From contig NC_088305.1 of assembly GCF_032854445.1 (NCBI RefSeq), positions 11,023,717 to 11,087,716 of the forward strand: DNA of 64,000 nucleotides. The letters run 5' to 3'. This DNA is from Liolophura sinensis. Taxonomy: Eukaryota; Mollusca; Polyplacophora; Chitonida; Chitonidae. Shown in pieces: positions 1-10,331 of this stretch. The stretch's first letter is position 1; each line of letters starts with the position of its first letter. The notes beneath the pieces are model-generated. The model was not told the DNA's origin. It worked only from the letters and a program-made list of their open reading frames with translations, and did not search any database. The translations under genes and the position numbers were made by a program.

Positions 1-300
1 CAACTAGTTCACCCTTTGGTCAAGTAGTTCAACCTTTGGACAAGTAGTTCACCCTTTGGTCTAGTAGTTCACGCTTTGGTCAAACAGTTCACTCTTTGGT
101 CAAGTAGTTCACCCTTTGGTCAAGTAGTTCACCCTTTGCTCAAGTAGTTCAACCTCTGCTCACGTAGTTCACTCTTTGGTCAAGTAGTTCATCCTTTAGT
201 CAAGTAGTTCAACCTTTAGTCAAATAGTTCATCGTTTACTCAAGTAGTTCACCCTTTGCTCTAGTAGTTCACCCTTTGGTCAAGTAGTTCACCCTTTGGA
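1..300. repeat. 20-bp minisatellite, runs off the left edge
   Basis: Fifteen consecutive 20-base units close to CAAGTAGTTCACCCTTTGGT, with no length drift and only scattered substitutions. The array starts before base 1, so its true size is unknown. It lies in the intron downstream of the last visible PTPN4-like exon. The unit length is not a multiple of three and no frame is kept open. Confidence 0.95.
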
Positions 301-647
301 ACGTAAACAAACTCTCAGCACGTTGAAAATAGCTTGGATTATCTAAGCCAATGCCCACCAGGATCACACCCAGCTTACTGAAAGGTCAGCACCACATGGC
401 TTTATTTGCGTTCCAAAACGCGGAACTATGAACTAGTGGACTTGTTGCGTTATTCCTGAAAAACTTGCTGGGGCCTTTACATCTGTGTTAAAAGCCATTA
501 TAGTACTACGCCTGAGAAGTACAACTTCAGGGCCCCACAACACCTGCCATATCACAAAGTGAGAACAGGGCCAATAATCTGGGAAGTCCTTTGCACATGA
601 CCCAAAAAAACAAAGACCTTCAATTAAGTAAGTCAAAAGTTTCAGTT

Positions 648-694
648 ATTCATTCATTTGGTTGGTGTTTTACGCCATACTCAAGATTATTAGT
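648..694 (-). mobile_element. SINE-A tail fragment
   Basis: Only the 3' end of the common SINE is present, read on the minus strand: the TTGGTGTTTTACGCC block followed by ACTCAAGATTATT. The copy is heavily 5'-truncated and diverged, and no target-site duplication is obvious. Confidence 0.7.
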
Positions 695-964
695 TTCCCA
701 TTATTAAAAACATCTGTGATTTGGGCAGCTTGGATCTGAACTCATTGCTTCAAAGTTCTACACAGCAAAAGTGTCATCTGTTAACTGGGAGGAGTAATTA
801 ATAAATACAATTAAGTTTTTTCAGTCCTAGGGAATTTTTCATCTGATTTGTGTTTATTGCTTAACTGATGATTATCCCAGCAACTTGGGTTATAGGTGAA
901 GGAAACCATGAAAACACTGGAGACTGAAGGAGTTCAGAAAAATGACAGTTCATGGATATCAGAC

Positions 965-1240
965 AGATCTTAAAAGAAACCAGATAGAATCCAAGGGAAA
1001 CCAGGTGGAATACGAAGGAAACCTGACAGAACACAGAAACCTGATATAATCTGAAGGAAACCGGTGAAATTTGAAAAGAAAAAGGAGCAGTTTGGAAAGA
1101 AACCAGGTGGTGTTTGGAAGGAAACCAGATGGAGTCTGGAAGGAATCAGGTAGAGTTTAAAAGGAAACCAGATGTAGTTTGGAAGGAACCAGGAGGACTT
1201 TCGAAGGAACAAATCAACACCACAGGAAACCACACCACCT
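965..1240. repeat. Imperfect purine-rich tandem repeat
   Basis: About a dozen degenerate units of roughly 20-23 bases built on GGAAACCAGATGGAGTTTGG. The plus strand is strongly purine-rich. The minus strand stays open and reads as a Phe/Gly/Pro-rich string, which is a by-product of the repeat and not a gene. Confidence 0.75.
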
Positions 1241-1325
1241 GGCCATGTATCAGTTAGTCTAACACCATGGTGTAAAACTTTCCCATAACTTGTCAGAACA
1301 TTTAAAAATGTTTTTTAAATCATAC

Positions 1326-1401
1326 CTTGTGTATTCTTCGGTTAATTTACTTGGATCCGACACATAAAATTTCACACGAAAATATAACTCGAAAGGAGGT
1401 C
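1326..1401 (-). CDS. PTPN4: PTPN4/PTPN3-like phosphatase, coding exon 5 (FERM domain)
   Basis: A 76-base exon with acceptor TTTCCAG and donor AAG|GTATGA. It enters in phase 1 and leaves in phase 2. With the G from the previous exon it reads GPPFELYFRVKFYVSDP followed by SKLTEEYTR. This lines up almost residue for residue with the FRVKFF-VSDP-NKL-EEYTR segment known in vertebrate PTPN4, at the F1/F2 boundary of the FERM domain. FERM domains place these cytosolic phosphatases at the membrane-cytoskeleton interface. This is the last exon visible. The rest of FERM, the PDZ and the catalytic domain must lie to the left of the window. The exact choice between PTPN3 and PTPN4 is not resolvable, since invertebrates usually carry one gene (Ptpmeg) for both. 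Confidence 0.92.
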
Positions 1402-2163
1402 CTGGAAACATTAGAACGAAAGTAAAAGAGAAAATTAATATCGACTTTTAAAAGATTCAATCTTCAAGCACAAGTACAAAAGAAAGGATAAAGGCAAGCC
1501 ACAGATTACGAGGGCAGTGAACCTTTGCAAGGACTAAACTTAATTCTGACCAGAAAAAGACCTTGTAATCAATAATGTCAGGATATTAAAAAAACATAAT
1601 TCAATTTTGTCTTTTTCTACTACAATTTCACAATTTTCTGCAGATATCAACTTTTTCATCCGTTCCCTGATGGAATAGAAACAAAGCTGTTGAGCAATAT
1701 GGAAATTTACGATTTCTAAACATGCCAGAATTTTATCCCTGAATTACATGTCCGATGACTACATAACTACCAACTTCAAATGAGCAGCTTATCAATTTGC
1801 AAACTACAAACATGAAATATTTCTGTTTAGTTGTAAATATATAGAATACTGCCATTCTTTTTCTTTGGACGTTTGTTAACATTTGAATACAAACATCAAC
1901 TAATCATGCAAACTCTTCGATCAAACAGAAGTGCACAACCTCCACCACAGCTAAATGTACATGTACAATTTCCCTCACTACAGACAATGGGGCAATACAA
2001 TGCATTTGTGTCTTGTCTTGAAAGGGTGAACAATCATAAGAAAAAGTTATGGAAGGACAAAACTGTGTGTAAAAATTTCATGCAAATCCTGCAATTACAA
2101 TTACTACATCCTTGCTTAGCAGAGGCAACAAAGCCATAGCTGAGATTTCAGTAAGCAACTTAC
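1402..2163 (-). other. Intron 4 of the PTPN4-like gene
   Basis: A 762-base intron with donor GTAAGT next to 2164 and acceptor TTTCCAG before 1401. It is AT-rich. I see no repeat family or other gene in it. A weak open frame at 1873-2139 on the plus strand starts with TTG and has no recognisable content. Confidence 0.8.
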
Positions 2164-2206
2164 CCCTCATCTGTTTTTTTAACGTCTTCAGAGGATCCAG
2201 CCAGCG
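2164..2206 (-). CDS. PTPN4: PTPN4/PTPN3-like phosphatase, coding exon 4 (FERM domain)
   Basis: A 43-base micro-sized exon with acceptor TTTTTTCAG and donor GTAAGT, entering in phase 0 and leaving in phase 1. It encodes RWLDPLKTLKKQMR plus one base. The RWLDP-K-(I/L)-KQ pattern is diagnostic of the F1 lobe in FERM phosphatases (PTPN4 has RWLDPNKPIRKQ). Phase and spacing fit the exons on either side exactly, so this is a confident call despite its size. Confidence 0.93.
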
Positions 2207-2406
2207 CTGAAAAAACAAATCATAAAATTGTCAATTCAAGTTGTCAGAAGACTTTAACAGTTTGAGTAAAGTATTAAATAGCTAACCTTCTCTCCAACAC
2301 TGAGTCGGTTCGCACAGCACTATGACATGCTAACCATCATGAGTCATGTCTCACCACATCTTTCTAGGCTTAAGTCCAAAACTTCTTTTTTCTTTACAAA
2401 ACATTT

Positions 2407-2661
2407 AATTTATTTTATTTATTTCATTGGTGTTTTACGCCGTACTCAAGAATATTTCACTTATACAACGGCGGCCAGCAATATGGTGGGAGGAAACTGG
2501 GCACAGCACGGGGGGAAACCCATGACCATCCGCAGGTTGCAGCCAAACTTTCCCACGTATGGCCGGAGAGGAAGCCAGCATGTTCTGGACTTGAACTCAC
2601 AGCGACCGCATTTGTGAGAGGCTCCTGGGTTATTACGCTGTGCTAGCGCGCTAACCGACTG
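2407..2661 (-). mobile_element. SINE-A, nearly full length, with target-site duplication
   Basis: Minus-strand copy of the commonest SINE here. The element has a tRNA-like head (box-A-like TGGCTCAGTCGGTTAG, box-B-like GAGTTCAA), a conserved core (CCACCATAATGCTGGC, GAGTACGGCGTAAAAC) and an A-rich AAAT-type tail. AACATTT flanks the copy at 2400-2406 and 2662-2668. About a dozen bases of the 5' head are missing. Confidence 0.9.
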
Positions 2662-2768
2662 AACATTTCAAGCCATGGATCATGCACCAACTGTGCATGT
2701 AGATGTCTCTCCACTTTGGACTGCACTGCCTCTACGCTGTATACACTACAGCATAATACTAAACTGGC

Positions 2769-2956
2769 ATTACTTCAAGCTTTTCAACCACCACTCTAAC
2801 CCGTATTTCGACACAATCTAAGAGAACTATGGGGTGTAGAGAAATAATCTGCACAGTTTAATGTTATAAACAAACCAATTTTGGTGTCATTTTCATAACT
2901 GTGTGCATAAATTCCACTGAAAACAGCACTTTAGAGGTCAAAAATATTTACAGTAT
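2769..2956 (+). mobile_element. MITE-A copy, degenerate
   Basis: Shares with other copies the TTCAACCACCACTCTAACC left end, the ATGGGGTGTAGAGAAATAAT middle and a right end close to an inverted copy of the left. It is non-coding. The TA-flanked, short inverted ends suggest a Tc1/mariner-type non-autonomous DNA transposon. The superfamily is inferred. Confidence 0.65.
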
Positions 2957-3085
2957 ATATCGTTGACTTGTTCACAGTATGTATTGTTTTTACTGTACAC
3001 TGTGGTACAGATATACTTTACTATCACTATACATATCGCAGTAGTGAACTACAGTATTACTACCTACTACAGTAATTTCCACTGA

Positions 3086-3388
3086 TACTGTAATTCTCCA
3101 TCCTTTCTTTGCATGTTTGCGAGGTATTTATTCAAAGCACTATTCTGTGTAGACTAAAATTATACTCTATTTCTTCTAAAATTTGGGACACCTGGTCTGC
3201 TCATTTTAGCCAATATATATGTAATTCTAACAGGAATATTGAGGTAGTTTTTCTCACATGGTTAGACCATCTAATGGCCCTGAAACTTGCCATTCCAACC
3301 AATCCATGTAGTTTTACCTTCAAAATCAAATTGAAATGTGCATAAAAAGTTGATCTTTCATACACGAAAAGATTGAGTAATTAGGGTA
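3086..3388 (+). mobile_element. MITE-C copy carrying part of a MITE-B
   Basis: Left end TACTGTAATTCTCC and right end GATTGAGTAATTAGGGTA are the inverted ends of the MITE-C family. The middle (about 3158-3280) matches the left half of MITE-B (GGGACACCTGGTCTGCTC, then CTCACATGGTTAGACC). The right half of MITE-B is missing, so this is a nested or recombined copy. Confidence 0.6.
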
Positions 3389-3483
3389 CAGCCTGTTGCA
3401 GTATTCTCCAGTGCCACATACTGCATACTGCAGTAACCAGCACTAGCAATGGATACCCATTACAGTTGAATCCATAGGCACTA

Positions 3484-3647
3484 TACTGTACCTATTGTAG
3501 AGACAAACTGTACATATTGTAGAAACAAACTGTACATATTGTAGAGACAAACTGTACATATTGTAGAAACAAACTGTAGATATTGTAGAAACAAACTGTA
3601 CATATTGTACAGACAAACTGTACATATTGTACAGACAAACTGTACCT
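3484..3647. repeat. 22-bp minisatellite
   Basis: Seven units close to CTGTACATATTGTAGAAACAAA. The last unit abuts the head of a SINE-A. The minus strand stays open in two frames because of the repeat, giving Tyr/Val/Phe-rich strings. This is not a gene. Confidence 0.9.
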
Positions 3648-3735
3648 GGACTTGAACTCACAGCGACCGCATTGGTGAGAGACTCCTGGGTCATTTTGCT
3701 GCGCTAGTGCGCTAACCAACTGAGCCACGGAGGCC
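3648..3735 (-). mobile_element. SINE-A head fragment
   Basis: Only the tRNA-like head and the start of the core are present (CTGGACTTGAACTCACAGCG through GAGCCACGGAGGCCC). The core and tail have been replaced by the 22-bp minisatellite at 3484-3647. The copy is therefore 3'-truncated, unlike the 5'-truncation usual for retroposed SINEs. Confidence 0.85.
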
Positions 3736-3749
3736 CTCGAGCCCGTTTG

Positions 3750-3965
3750 ATTTATTTATTTATTTGATTGGTGTTTTACGCCATACTCAAGAATATTTCA
3801 CTGATACGACGGCGCCCAGCATTATGGTGTGTGGAAATCCGGCAGAACCCAGGGGAAACCCACGACCATCCGCAGGTTGCTGGAAGACCTTCCCACTTAC
3901 GGCCGGAGAGGAAGCCAGCATGAGCTCACAGCGAGCGCATTGGTGAGAGACTCCTGGGTCATTCA
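3750..3965 (-). mobile_element. SINE-A, 5'-truncated, with target-site duplication
   Basis: Reads from the AAAT tail to partway through the head. The flanks AGCCCGTTTGA and AGTCCGTTTGA look like a target-site duplication with one mismatch. It lies immediately beside the head fragment at 3648-3735, in the same orientation. Confidence 0.85.
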
Positions 3966-5249
3966 AGTCCGTTTGACGAAGCTACACCAAGTTTATTTAC
4001 AGCGATGACACCAGTACGATCTACACATCTTATTGGCAAGTTTTCAAATTTTCAAAATCAGATATCTTCCAAGTGAAGGAGAAAATTTGCCGACTGTGCC
4101 GAAAGAGTGTGAGTCAGTTTTAAAAAGCTGTCGAAACACTAAACCAAATCCATTTACAGGGATGACAAGTAAGTATTCACGATATGCTGACATGGATGCC
4201 ACGCCAGGGGTAATTTGCAACTACTTCATAAAACAGGCCTTTCAATATTAGCTGAAATGACTTGTCTAGACTTCCAGCATGCAAACTTATCCCATTCATG
4301 AAAAAAAAAAAAAAAACAAGTGGCTGATGAAATGGCTTCAAAATTAGGCAGAGAATTGGTTAGCTGTGGCCTTCTCATTTTGAACAGTTGTTGGGTTAAT
4401 ATGGCCCTGCTAAACACAGTATCATGTGGACTCCCAGCTTGCAATCAGACCAGCTCACACACAAGGTAGCCAATCACACACTTATCGTGTGTCTGTCAGG
4501 TTTCTATCTGATGCTGATCGATGACTGTCGAGACATATCATAGACAAGGCTGAAGACACCAGCTAGCCAATGTCCAATATCTCGGCGTCTTGTAACCGAA
4601 CACTCATTTACAACTCATTACCGGGTTTGATCAATGTTCTGCTTCAAAAAAAAAAAAAAAAAAAAAGAAAGAGCAAGGCCAATTTCCTTCTTTCCATAAT
4701 TAGGTTTTATCCTACAAACAGAAGGTGGTCAGTCCGCGTTAGAGAAACCAAAAGCTGTACAAGTATACCAGGTGAATCAGCCATAAAAATGGCTAGCTCG
4801 AATGCCAAGAAAACATGAATTCCTGGAATATTCGGCTATATTAACACCGTATCTCAGACACACAATTATCTGACAAGTACACCCCTGGAAAACCCAAAAG
4901 CTGATTTTCGATACAACTGCCACATGTATCTGTCACCATTTCTTCAACTTTTTCTCCTTTCATTTTTGTTCAATTTTATAGATTCTTCATTTTGTTGTGT
5001 TTTTTTTCTTGTTTTTTTTTTTTTTTTGGACTTTCTTCCTTTGGCCTGCTCAGTGCAACATTAAATGACCATTAAACTCTCAGCTTTATAACTTCAGTAC
5101 AACCATGTGTATATACATGTATACACCATGTGCACCTAGGCTCAGTTCAGCTATAACCTACACAACAGCAATTGTCAGACAAACTTCAGCTTGTTTACAG
5201 AGTAAAATTCGTCAGCTTGGTGTCGTTTCACCAACTATCAGCTTCATTT

Positions 5250-5350
5250 CATTTATTTATTTGATTGGCGTTTAACACCATACCCCAAGGATATTTGACT
5301 ATGGTGGGGGGTGGGGGGGGGGGGAGCTTGACCATTTGCAGGCTGTAAGA
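5250..5350 (-). mobile_element. SINE-A tail fragment with expanded G-run
   Basis: Tail, TTGATTGGCGTTTAACACC and a corrupted core. The ATGGTGGGAGG block has become a long G-run (about 5300-5325). Old copy. Confidence 0.65.
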
Positions 5351-5821
5351 TTCACTTCAATATGACTACATATGTATATGCAGCTAATAACGAGCAAATA
5401 TTTCTCAAACAAAAAACCAGAGGTAAATCACCAAACTCTTGGCTTTTACAAACTTTTGTACCATCTGATGCATGCTACACAGGTGGGAAACGTGTGGGTT
5501 TTAAACGAATATTACACTACAGACGTGTCCACACCAGCAACATTGGTTGCTTATTGTGAGCAAGATCCCAAGGACGGTTCCCAGAACACAATCCACAAAT
5601 TACATGTCCCAGGCCCAGACTGCCTCCAAACCTAGTGATAAAAGCAACTGAAATGCTGTGCCATGGCTTTCTCTCAATATTTCAAGAGAAGAATGATGAA
5701 CCGGTAACTGTGGTGAGTACTAACCGTACCCTTGTGATCCCACTAATTGTGTGTCCAAGCGGGAAAAAAGGACAAGCACCCTGTGAAGACCGGTGTAACG
5801 ATGACCGCAGCGAGTACTTAC

Positions 5822-5938
5822 CATTGTATCCGGAGCGGGAAGATCAGCATCCGAGAACTGGAGGCCAAAGTAGTCCTTCTCCACCAGCTCTAGATGTTCA
5901 AACACTTTATCCAGGAGAGCTTGAGCTTTGTACCTCTT
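5822..5938 (-). CDS. PTPN4: PTPN4/PTPN3-like phosphatase, coding exon 3 (FERM domain)
   Basis: A 117-base exon, phase 0 at both ends. The acceptor is TTTCTTCCAG and the donor is ATG|GTAAGT. It encodes 39 residues beginning KRYKAQALLDKVFEHLELVE and containing EKDYFGLQFSD. The LLD-V-HL-L-E-DYFGLQ pattern is the hallmark of the FERM F1 (ubiquitin-like) lobe. Among FERM families it is closest to PTPN4 (LLDVVFKHLDLTEQDYFGLQ). It joins in frame to the RWLDP exon at 2164-2206. The last residues, ADLPAPDTM, replace the short acidic loop found in the vertebrate proteins. Confidence 0.94.
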
Positions 5939-6067
5939 CTGGAAGAAACCGAAACAAGTCAAATTACCAGTTTACATGCTGGTCATGTGTTCCATGCAAT
6001 TCATGCATTTCAATCCATTTTTTTATTTAGTCCACCAAAAAAAAAAAAAAAAAAAAATTACGTACGG

Positions 6068-6428
6068 AGTGAGTGAGTGAGTGCTTGGGGTTTAACGTCG
6101 TGCTTAACAATTTTTCAGTCATATGACGACAAAGCCATCCTTATGGCGTATGTAATGTACATCCTTAGACGCAGGACGGATTTCCACAGCTCTTTTATCT
6201 AGTGCTGCTTCACCGAGACGCCTTACTGAAAGCAAGTAAGCCAACCCGCCTGAGCCATTATACTGATACAGGTCCACCAGTTGTTGCATTATCCCCTTCA
6301 TGCTGAACGTCAAGCGAGGAAGTTACAACTTCCTCTTTTAAAGTCTTAGGTGTGACTCGACCCAGGATTGATCCCGGATCTACTATTCCCGAAGCGGACG
6401 CTCTACCAACTGTGCTATAGGGGCCGGT
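6068..6428 (-). mobile_element. SINE-B, full length, with target-site duplication
   Basis: Second SINE family. On the minus strand it reads a tRNA-like head (ATAGCACAGTTGGTAGAGCG, then GGATCAATCC), a stem-like AGGAAGTTGTAACTTCCTCG, a core containing GACCTGTATCAGTATAATGG, and a tail of GTTAAACCCCAAGCACTCAC repeats. The flank AAAATTACGTACGG recurs as AAAATTACGTATGG after the element (about 6054-6067 and 6429-6442), one mismatch. No protein is encoded. Confidence 0.92.
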
Positions 6429-6706
6429 AAAATTACGTATGGGTACATGTTGTTGGTCTTTTCACTGCTGTCTGCATGTTTCATTTTTCATTTCTTCATC
6501 TTTTAAATAAAGAGAAGAAGTTTCAGCTGAGAGCATAATTAAATTAAATAATTAAAATCTAGCTAACCGATATGAAACGGTTATAAATTCTGCTGGAAGT
6601 TTACAGTTAAGGTCTGCTTTTCGCTTTCTGGAGCGTGTTTACAAAACAGATTTGATAACATCCAACCATATTAAAGAGAGTTTCAGTCACCGCCAACCTG
6701 CAATAT

Positions 6707-6938
6707 ATTTATTTGTTATTCGTTTATCTGATTAGTGTTTTATGCCGCACTCAAGAATATTTCACTCATACGACGGCGGCCAGCATTATGGTGGAAGGTG
6801 GGGCACAGCCTTGGGGAAACCCACGACCATCCGCAGGTTGCTGGCAGACCTTCCCACTTATGGCCGGGGAGGAAGCCAGCATGAGCTGGACTTGAACTCA
6901 CAGCGACCGCATTGAAGAGAGGCTTCTGGGTCATTTTT
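6707..6938 (-). mobile_element. SINE-A, 5'-truncated
   Basis: Tail, core and most of the head are present, ending in the GGCTTCTGGGTCATTTTT region. The extreme 5' box-A-like part is lost. No clear target-site duplication. Confidence 0.85.
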
Positions 6939-8243
6939 GGTTTTCTAAATTTGGACAAATTAACAAGACTTAGATGAACCTGCAACAGTCCTGAACAAGA
7001 CATCAATGTTCTAATATATTCAGATGAAATGTGCCTTTTAGTTTATATACAAAATTTTTTTGTCCCCATTTGATTTCCCCATTTGAAAAAAAAAAAAAAA
7101 CACTAATCATGCTAAAAATCAAAAAGGGCAATAGAAAACTTGATCCTGAAAGACAACATTTCATTTTATTCCATTTGATCTTTGGTCATGAGATTTTTTG
7201 GGGGGGATGAGTATTTTTGCACTACACAATGAAATCATGCAAAGAGCTCTGGGTACCACCGTGTCCATACTGGTTAGTGCATATGTACCCGACGTTAATG
7301 CAAGCGTCCGAAGCATTCATGGTGTAGATGAAATCATGCACTGTGTAAAGTCTTGATTCATGACACAGGCTTATGTTTGTTCTTTGAGTTCTAATAAGAA
7401 AAAAATCACACGTACAATGAAAGACATGAAAGGCTCGTCTGATCCTAAAGTTTTGAGGAAGAACAAATCCCCTAGCTTACGCCTACAAAAGCCGAAACAC
7501 AAAAGCTTCACGAAAGGATAAGAAGGTCACAGCACCGGGAAATTAATGGTTAAAGATGTCGTTAGGATGGAGGACATATACCGTCCCCAGCGGTGGGGAT
7601 AACCCTCAAGTGATGGCTAAGTTGTTACCGCTAACGGCCTGGTCATCAACCAGCAACAACTGGACAGGTTAATTTTCCCAGCTTTGTCCTGGAGAACATG
7701 CTATAAAATCTTCTTCAATGGGAGGTATTCCTAAATCTATACAAACCCTAGAAGTACCAGGTCGCCGGGAAAAAAAAAAGGGAGTGTGTGTGTGTGGGGG
7801 GGGGGACACAATCCACATATATTTACATGTACACTTCCCCCTCCCAAATCCCTCCCCCTCCCCCCACCTCCTCTCCAAAAAAAAAAATTCCACAGAGGAT
7901 TTGCCACTCCGTCTGGTTGCCACGGCAACTGGGTAAGAACTCTCGGATTAATGGCTTTCACCATTCATTTGCATCGAGGTAAGAAGCAGAAGATTCCTGA
8001 ATGATGCTTCAACTTCGCACTGTCCCGAAATCTGCTGCGAGCTGGCAACGCCTGTTTTTATAACTTAATAATGAAATATGCAGCGTAAATTGAGCATTAA
8101 TTCAGAAAGTATTCCAAGAAACAACACTGGCCTCCAGCCATAATGCAATCACTAATATATAGAAGAGCAATAAGTCAGAAACTTGATCAAAAGCATTTCT
8201 GTCATTCATTCATTTCTGGTTTGGTGATGAGAATATATCATCA

Positions 8244-8376
8244 TCACACAAAAATGCAATATTATCACGTAATGCAATATTATCACACATAATGCAATAT
8301 TATCACACATAATGCAACAGCAGCACACATATTGCAACAGCACCACACATATTGCAATATTATCACACAAACTGCA
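8244..8376. repeat. 20- to 22-bp minisatellite
   Basis: About six to seven units built on CACACATAATGCAATATTAT, with a variant unit in which AATATTAT becomes AACAGCAC. Confidence 0.85.
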
Positions 8377-9279
8377 ATGATATTGCGGGTTTTTATTGAG
8401 CTTCTTATCGAATTTCTTTTTGTTGGGATGGTTTTTTCCTCTATCAATGTTTATTGCTTTAAAATCCCTATCTTTATCATAAGCCAGATTAATAAAAAAT
8501 TTCCAAACGGACCTATCCTATTCTTTCTGGTAAGGTTGACCCAGCAAAGAACAGGAAAAAGACTGTGTATTTTGAGCACGATTAGAAAACGTAGCAATGT
8601 TATCAAGGTCACTTCATTTCAGTGGAGAACTTCTTTCCAAAATTTGTTGCTAAAAGTCGAAAAGTTGAATATGACCTGGATTTGGTAGTTTGGCACATTT
8701 GGTAACTCAATACAAGAAAAAAAAATATTTCAATGAAAAGATGATGGGCGAATTTCGCAAAGATTCTGGAGATTCTGGTTAACCCGAAACAATTAATGTG
8801 CAGCGTAGCGAGCAGTCCAAGAAATGCAATATCCTTGGTGCCAGTAGCAATCAATACAGTCGGGTGGTGGAGAGATAAAGTCAATCCTGCTAACAGACCT
8901 CCATCCAATCAGCTGGAAACAAGAGCAGGTTGAACTCATGACAAGCCCTGTTCTGACGTGCTGTTTGTATGTAGATTAGCCCCTTTTTCTTTTTTTTTCA
9001 CAAGGGAAAAGAATGATCTGGATTAAAGGCTGACCACAAAAAGGGTTAGACTGGACAAATAGGTTCTCTGGTAGGCAGGTTATTATTAGCAGTGCACTCT
9101 TTGATGGTGGAGGGGAGGACGGGGTTTGTCAGTGATTAGGTCTTAATTCTCACTACTAGTCTGAGTACACATCATTGGCTAATCTATATATTACACAGAT
9201 TAGACCTGACCAATGGCTGCAGGCCCGTGCTCTTACACACATAAACCAGCTACTGAATCTTGCATCACAACAGCGCTCA

Positions 9280-9362
9280 TTTATTTATTTATTTGATAGA
9301 TGTTGTGCGCCATACTCAGGAATGTTTCATTTATATGACTGGAGTCAGGCCTATGGCTGGTG
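9280..9362 (-). mobile_element. SINE-A tail fragment
   Basis: AAAT-type tail, the TTGATAGATGTTGTGCGCC block and a diverged ACTCAGGAATGTTTCA. The upstream core is lost. Confidence 0.7.
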
Positions 9363-9387
9363 AAACTGAAGCACTTGGACAAAGCAA

Positions 9388-9566
9388 CCCTAATTCTTCA
9401 ACCTTTTCAACCACCACTGCTGCAACCAATATTTTGAAACACTCTGAGAGAATTAGCAGAAATAGTTCACGGTTCTAGGAAGATTGCATCTTTAGCAACA
9501 CAAACAAATCATTCTTGGCATCATTTTTATAATAAAATGCAAGGCTCGCGAAATTTTCAAATCTCT
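9388..9566 (+). mobile_element. MITE-A copy
   Basis: Left end CCCTAATTCTTCAACCTTTT, then CAACCACCACTG and the GACACAAACAAATCATT-type middle. The right terminal inverted repeat is decayed. Confidence 0.7.
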
Positions 9567-9638
9567 GGTAGCCCTTTGGTCACAAACCCACTGACTAATA
9601 GCTGTAGCCGAACCTGCACAAACTTGATTCAAATCTAT

Positions 9639-9831
9639 TACTGTATTTCTTCTTGTTTGCAAGGTGTTTATTCCAGCACATTCTGGGTGCATTTTTCTGT
9701 GTCGGCTGATGAAGCCGTGGAACTGGCCAATCCAACCAATTTACTTTTGTCTCCAAAACTAAATTAAAAATGTGCATAAACGGCTCTAAAAGTTGCTCTT
9801 TCGTATCAAAAAGGTTGAGGACTTAGGGTGC
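9639..9831 (+). mobile_element. MITE-C copy
   Basis: Runs from TACTGTATTTCTTC to AAAAGGTTGAGGACTTAGGG. The ends are inverted relative to each other, with GCAAGGTGTTTATTC and CCAATCCAACCAATTTACTT inside as in other copies. Confidence 0.7.
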
Positions 9832-9890
9832 TTCACTGGTCAGAATTATTCAGCTGCCCATTGAGGGAGAAGACAGTTCAGCCACTGAAG

Positions 9891-10114
9891 GTCCCCAATA
9901 CAGCTCCAAACCACTGAAGGTCCCCAAAACGGCCCCAAACCACTGAAGGTCCCCAATACAGCCCCAAACCACTGAAGGTCCCCACTGAAGGTCCCCAATA
10001 CAGTCCCAAACCAATGAAGGTCCCCTATACAGCCCCAAACCACTGAAGGTCCCCACTGAAGGTTACCAATACAGCCCCAAACCACTGAAGGTCCCCAATA
10101 TAGCCGCGAACCAC
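9891..10114. repeat. 27- to 29-bp minisatellite next to a splice donor
   Basis: About eight units on CCACTGAAGGTCCCCAATACAGCCC, some internally shortened. In the direction of PTPN4 transcription it begins about 60 bases after the donor of coding exon 2. The minus strand stays open and gives Trp/Gly-rich repeats. This is a repeat artefact. Confidence 0.9.
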
Positions 10115-10182
10115 AATAACACGTACAGAAACTCATACTAAGAGTAACAACGATACCAAAGAATACAAAAATAGATACTTAC

Positions 10183-10331
10183 ATCAATTTCAAATATTTC
10201 CTGTGTATCATCGAGAAAATGAACGATGCATGTGACTGTTTTCTGTTGGCCTGGCCGGTCATGGGCCATCTCCGAGGCCCGAACATTGTAACTGCCACTG
10301 GAGACTAGTCTCATGGACATAGTCTGTGTGT
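10183..10331 (-). CDS. PTPN4: PTPN4/PTPN3-like phosphatase, coding exon 2 (start of FERM domain)
   Basis: A 149-base exon with acceptor CTGTTCACAG and donor GAT|GTAAGT, entering in phase 1 and leaving in phase 0. It encodes DTQT, then MSMRLVSSGSYNVRASEMAH, then a segment with TCIVHFLDDTQEIFEID. SYNVRASE matches the TYNVRASE found near the N-terminus of vertebrate PTPN4, and the HFLDDTQ strand is the first beta hairpin of the FERM F1 lobe. The internal ATG at 10320 matches the position of the vertebrate start. The upstream exon at 23088-23208 joins in frame, so translation could begin at either ATG. Confidence 0.93.

Larger units (their letters stand above)
1..1325 (-). other. Intron after the fifth visible PTPN4-like coding exon (partial)
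   Basis: Begins with donor GTATGA directly after the exon ending at 1326 and continues past base 1. It holds the 20-bp minisatellite (1-300), a SINE tail (648-694) and a purine-rich imperfect repeat (965-1240). I see no further phosphatase exon: nothing encodes the YxYFLQ-type continuation of the FERM domain. The stretch 301-647 shows nothing recognisable. Confidence 0.75.
2207..5821 (-). other. Intron 3 of the PTPN4-like gene
   Basis: A 3.6-kb intron holding four SINE-A copies or fragments, two MITE-type elements, a 22-bp minisatellite and poly-A tracts near 4301, 4646 and 5010. The stretches 3965-5248 and 5351-5821 show nothing else I can support. Open frames in them start with non-ATG codons or are short and featureless. 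Confidence 0.75.
5939..10182 (-). other. Intron 2 of the PTPN4-like gene
   Basis: A 4.2-kb intron with SINE-B (6068-6428), two SINE-A copies, MITE-A and MITE-C copies, two minisatellites and a poly-A tract near 6037. The stretches 6941-8240 and 8380-9275 contain no repeat family I can name and no convincing coding sequence. A CT/GA-rich low-complexity patch at 7775-7890 produces several overlapping false open frames. Confidence 0.75.

Noticed and set aside
1-300. CRISPR-like array
   Set aside because: Units are contiguous 20-mers with no distinct spacers, in an animal genome. It is a minisatellite.
970-1233. Phe/Pro/Gly-rich minus-strand frame
   Set aside because: Purine-rich imperfect tandem repeat read in antisense.
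5635-6030. 131-codon plus-strand frame
   Set aside because: It is antisense to the FERM exon at 5822-5938, which has splice sites and clear homology on the minus strand.
8332-8688. 118-codon plus-strand frame
   Set aside because: Starts in a minisatellite, hydrophobic and AT-driven, no family signature.
9846-10136. Trp/Gly-rich minus-strand frame beside PTPN4 coding exon 2
   Set aside because: Translation of the 27- to 29-bp minisatellite lying in the intron.
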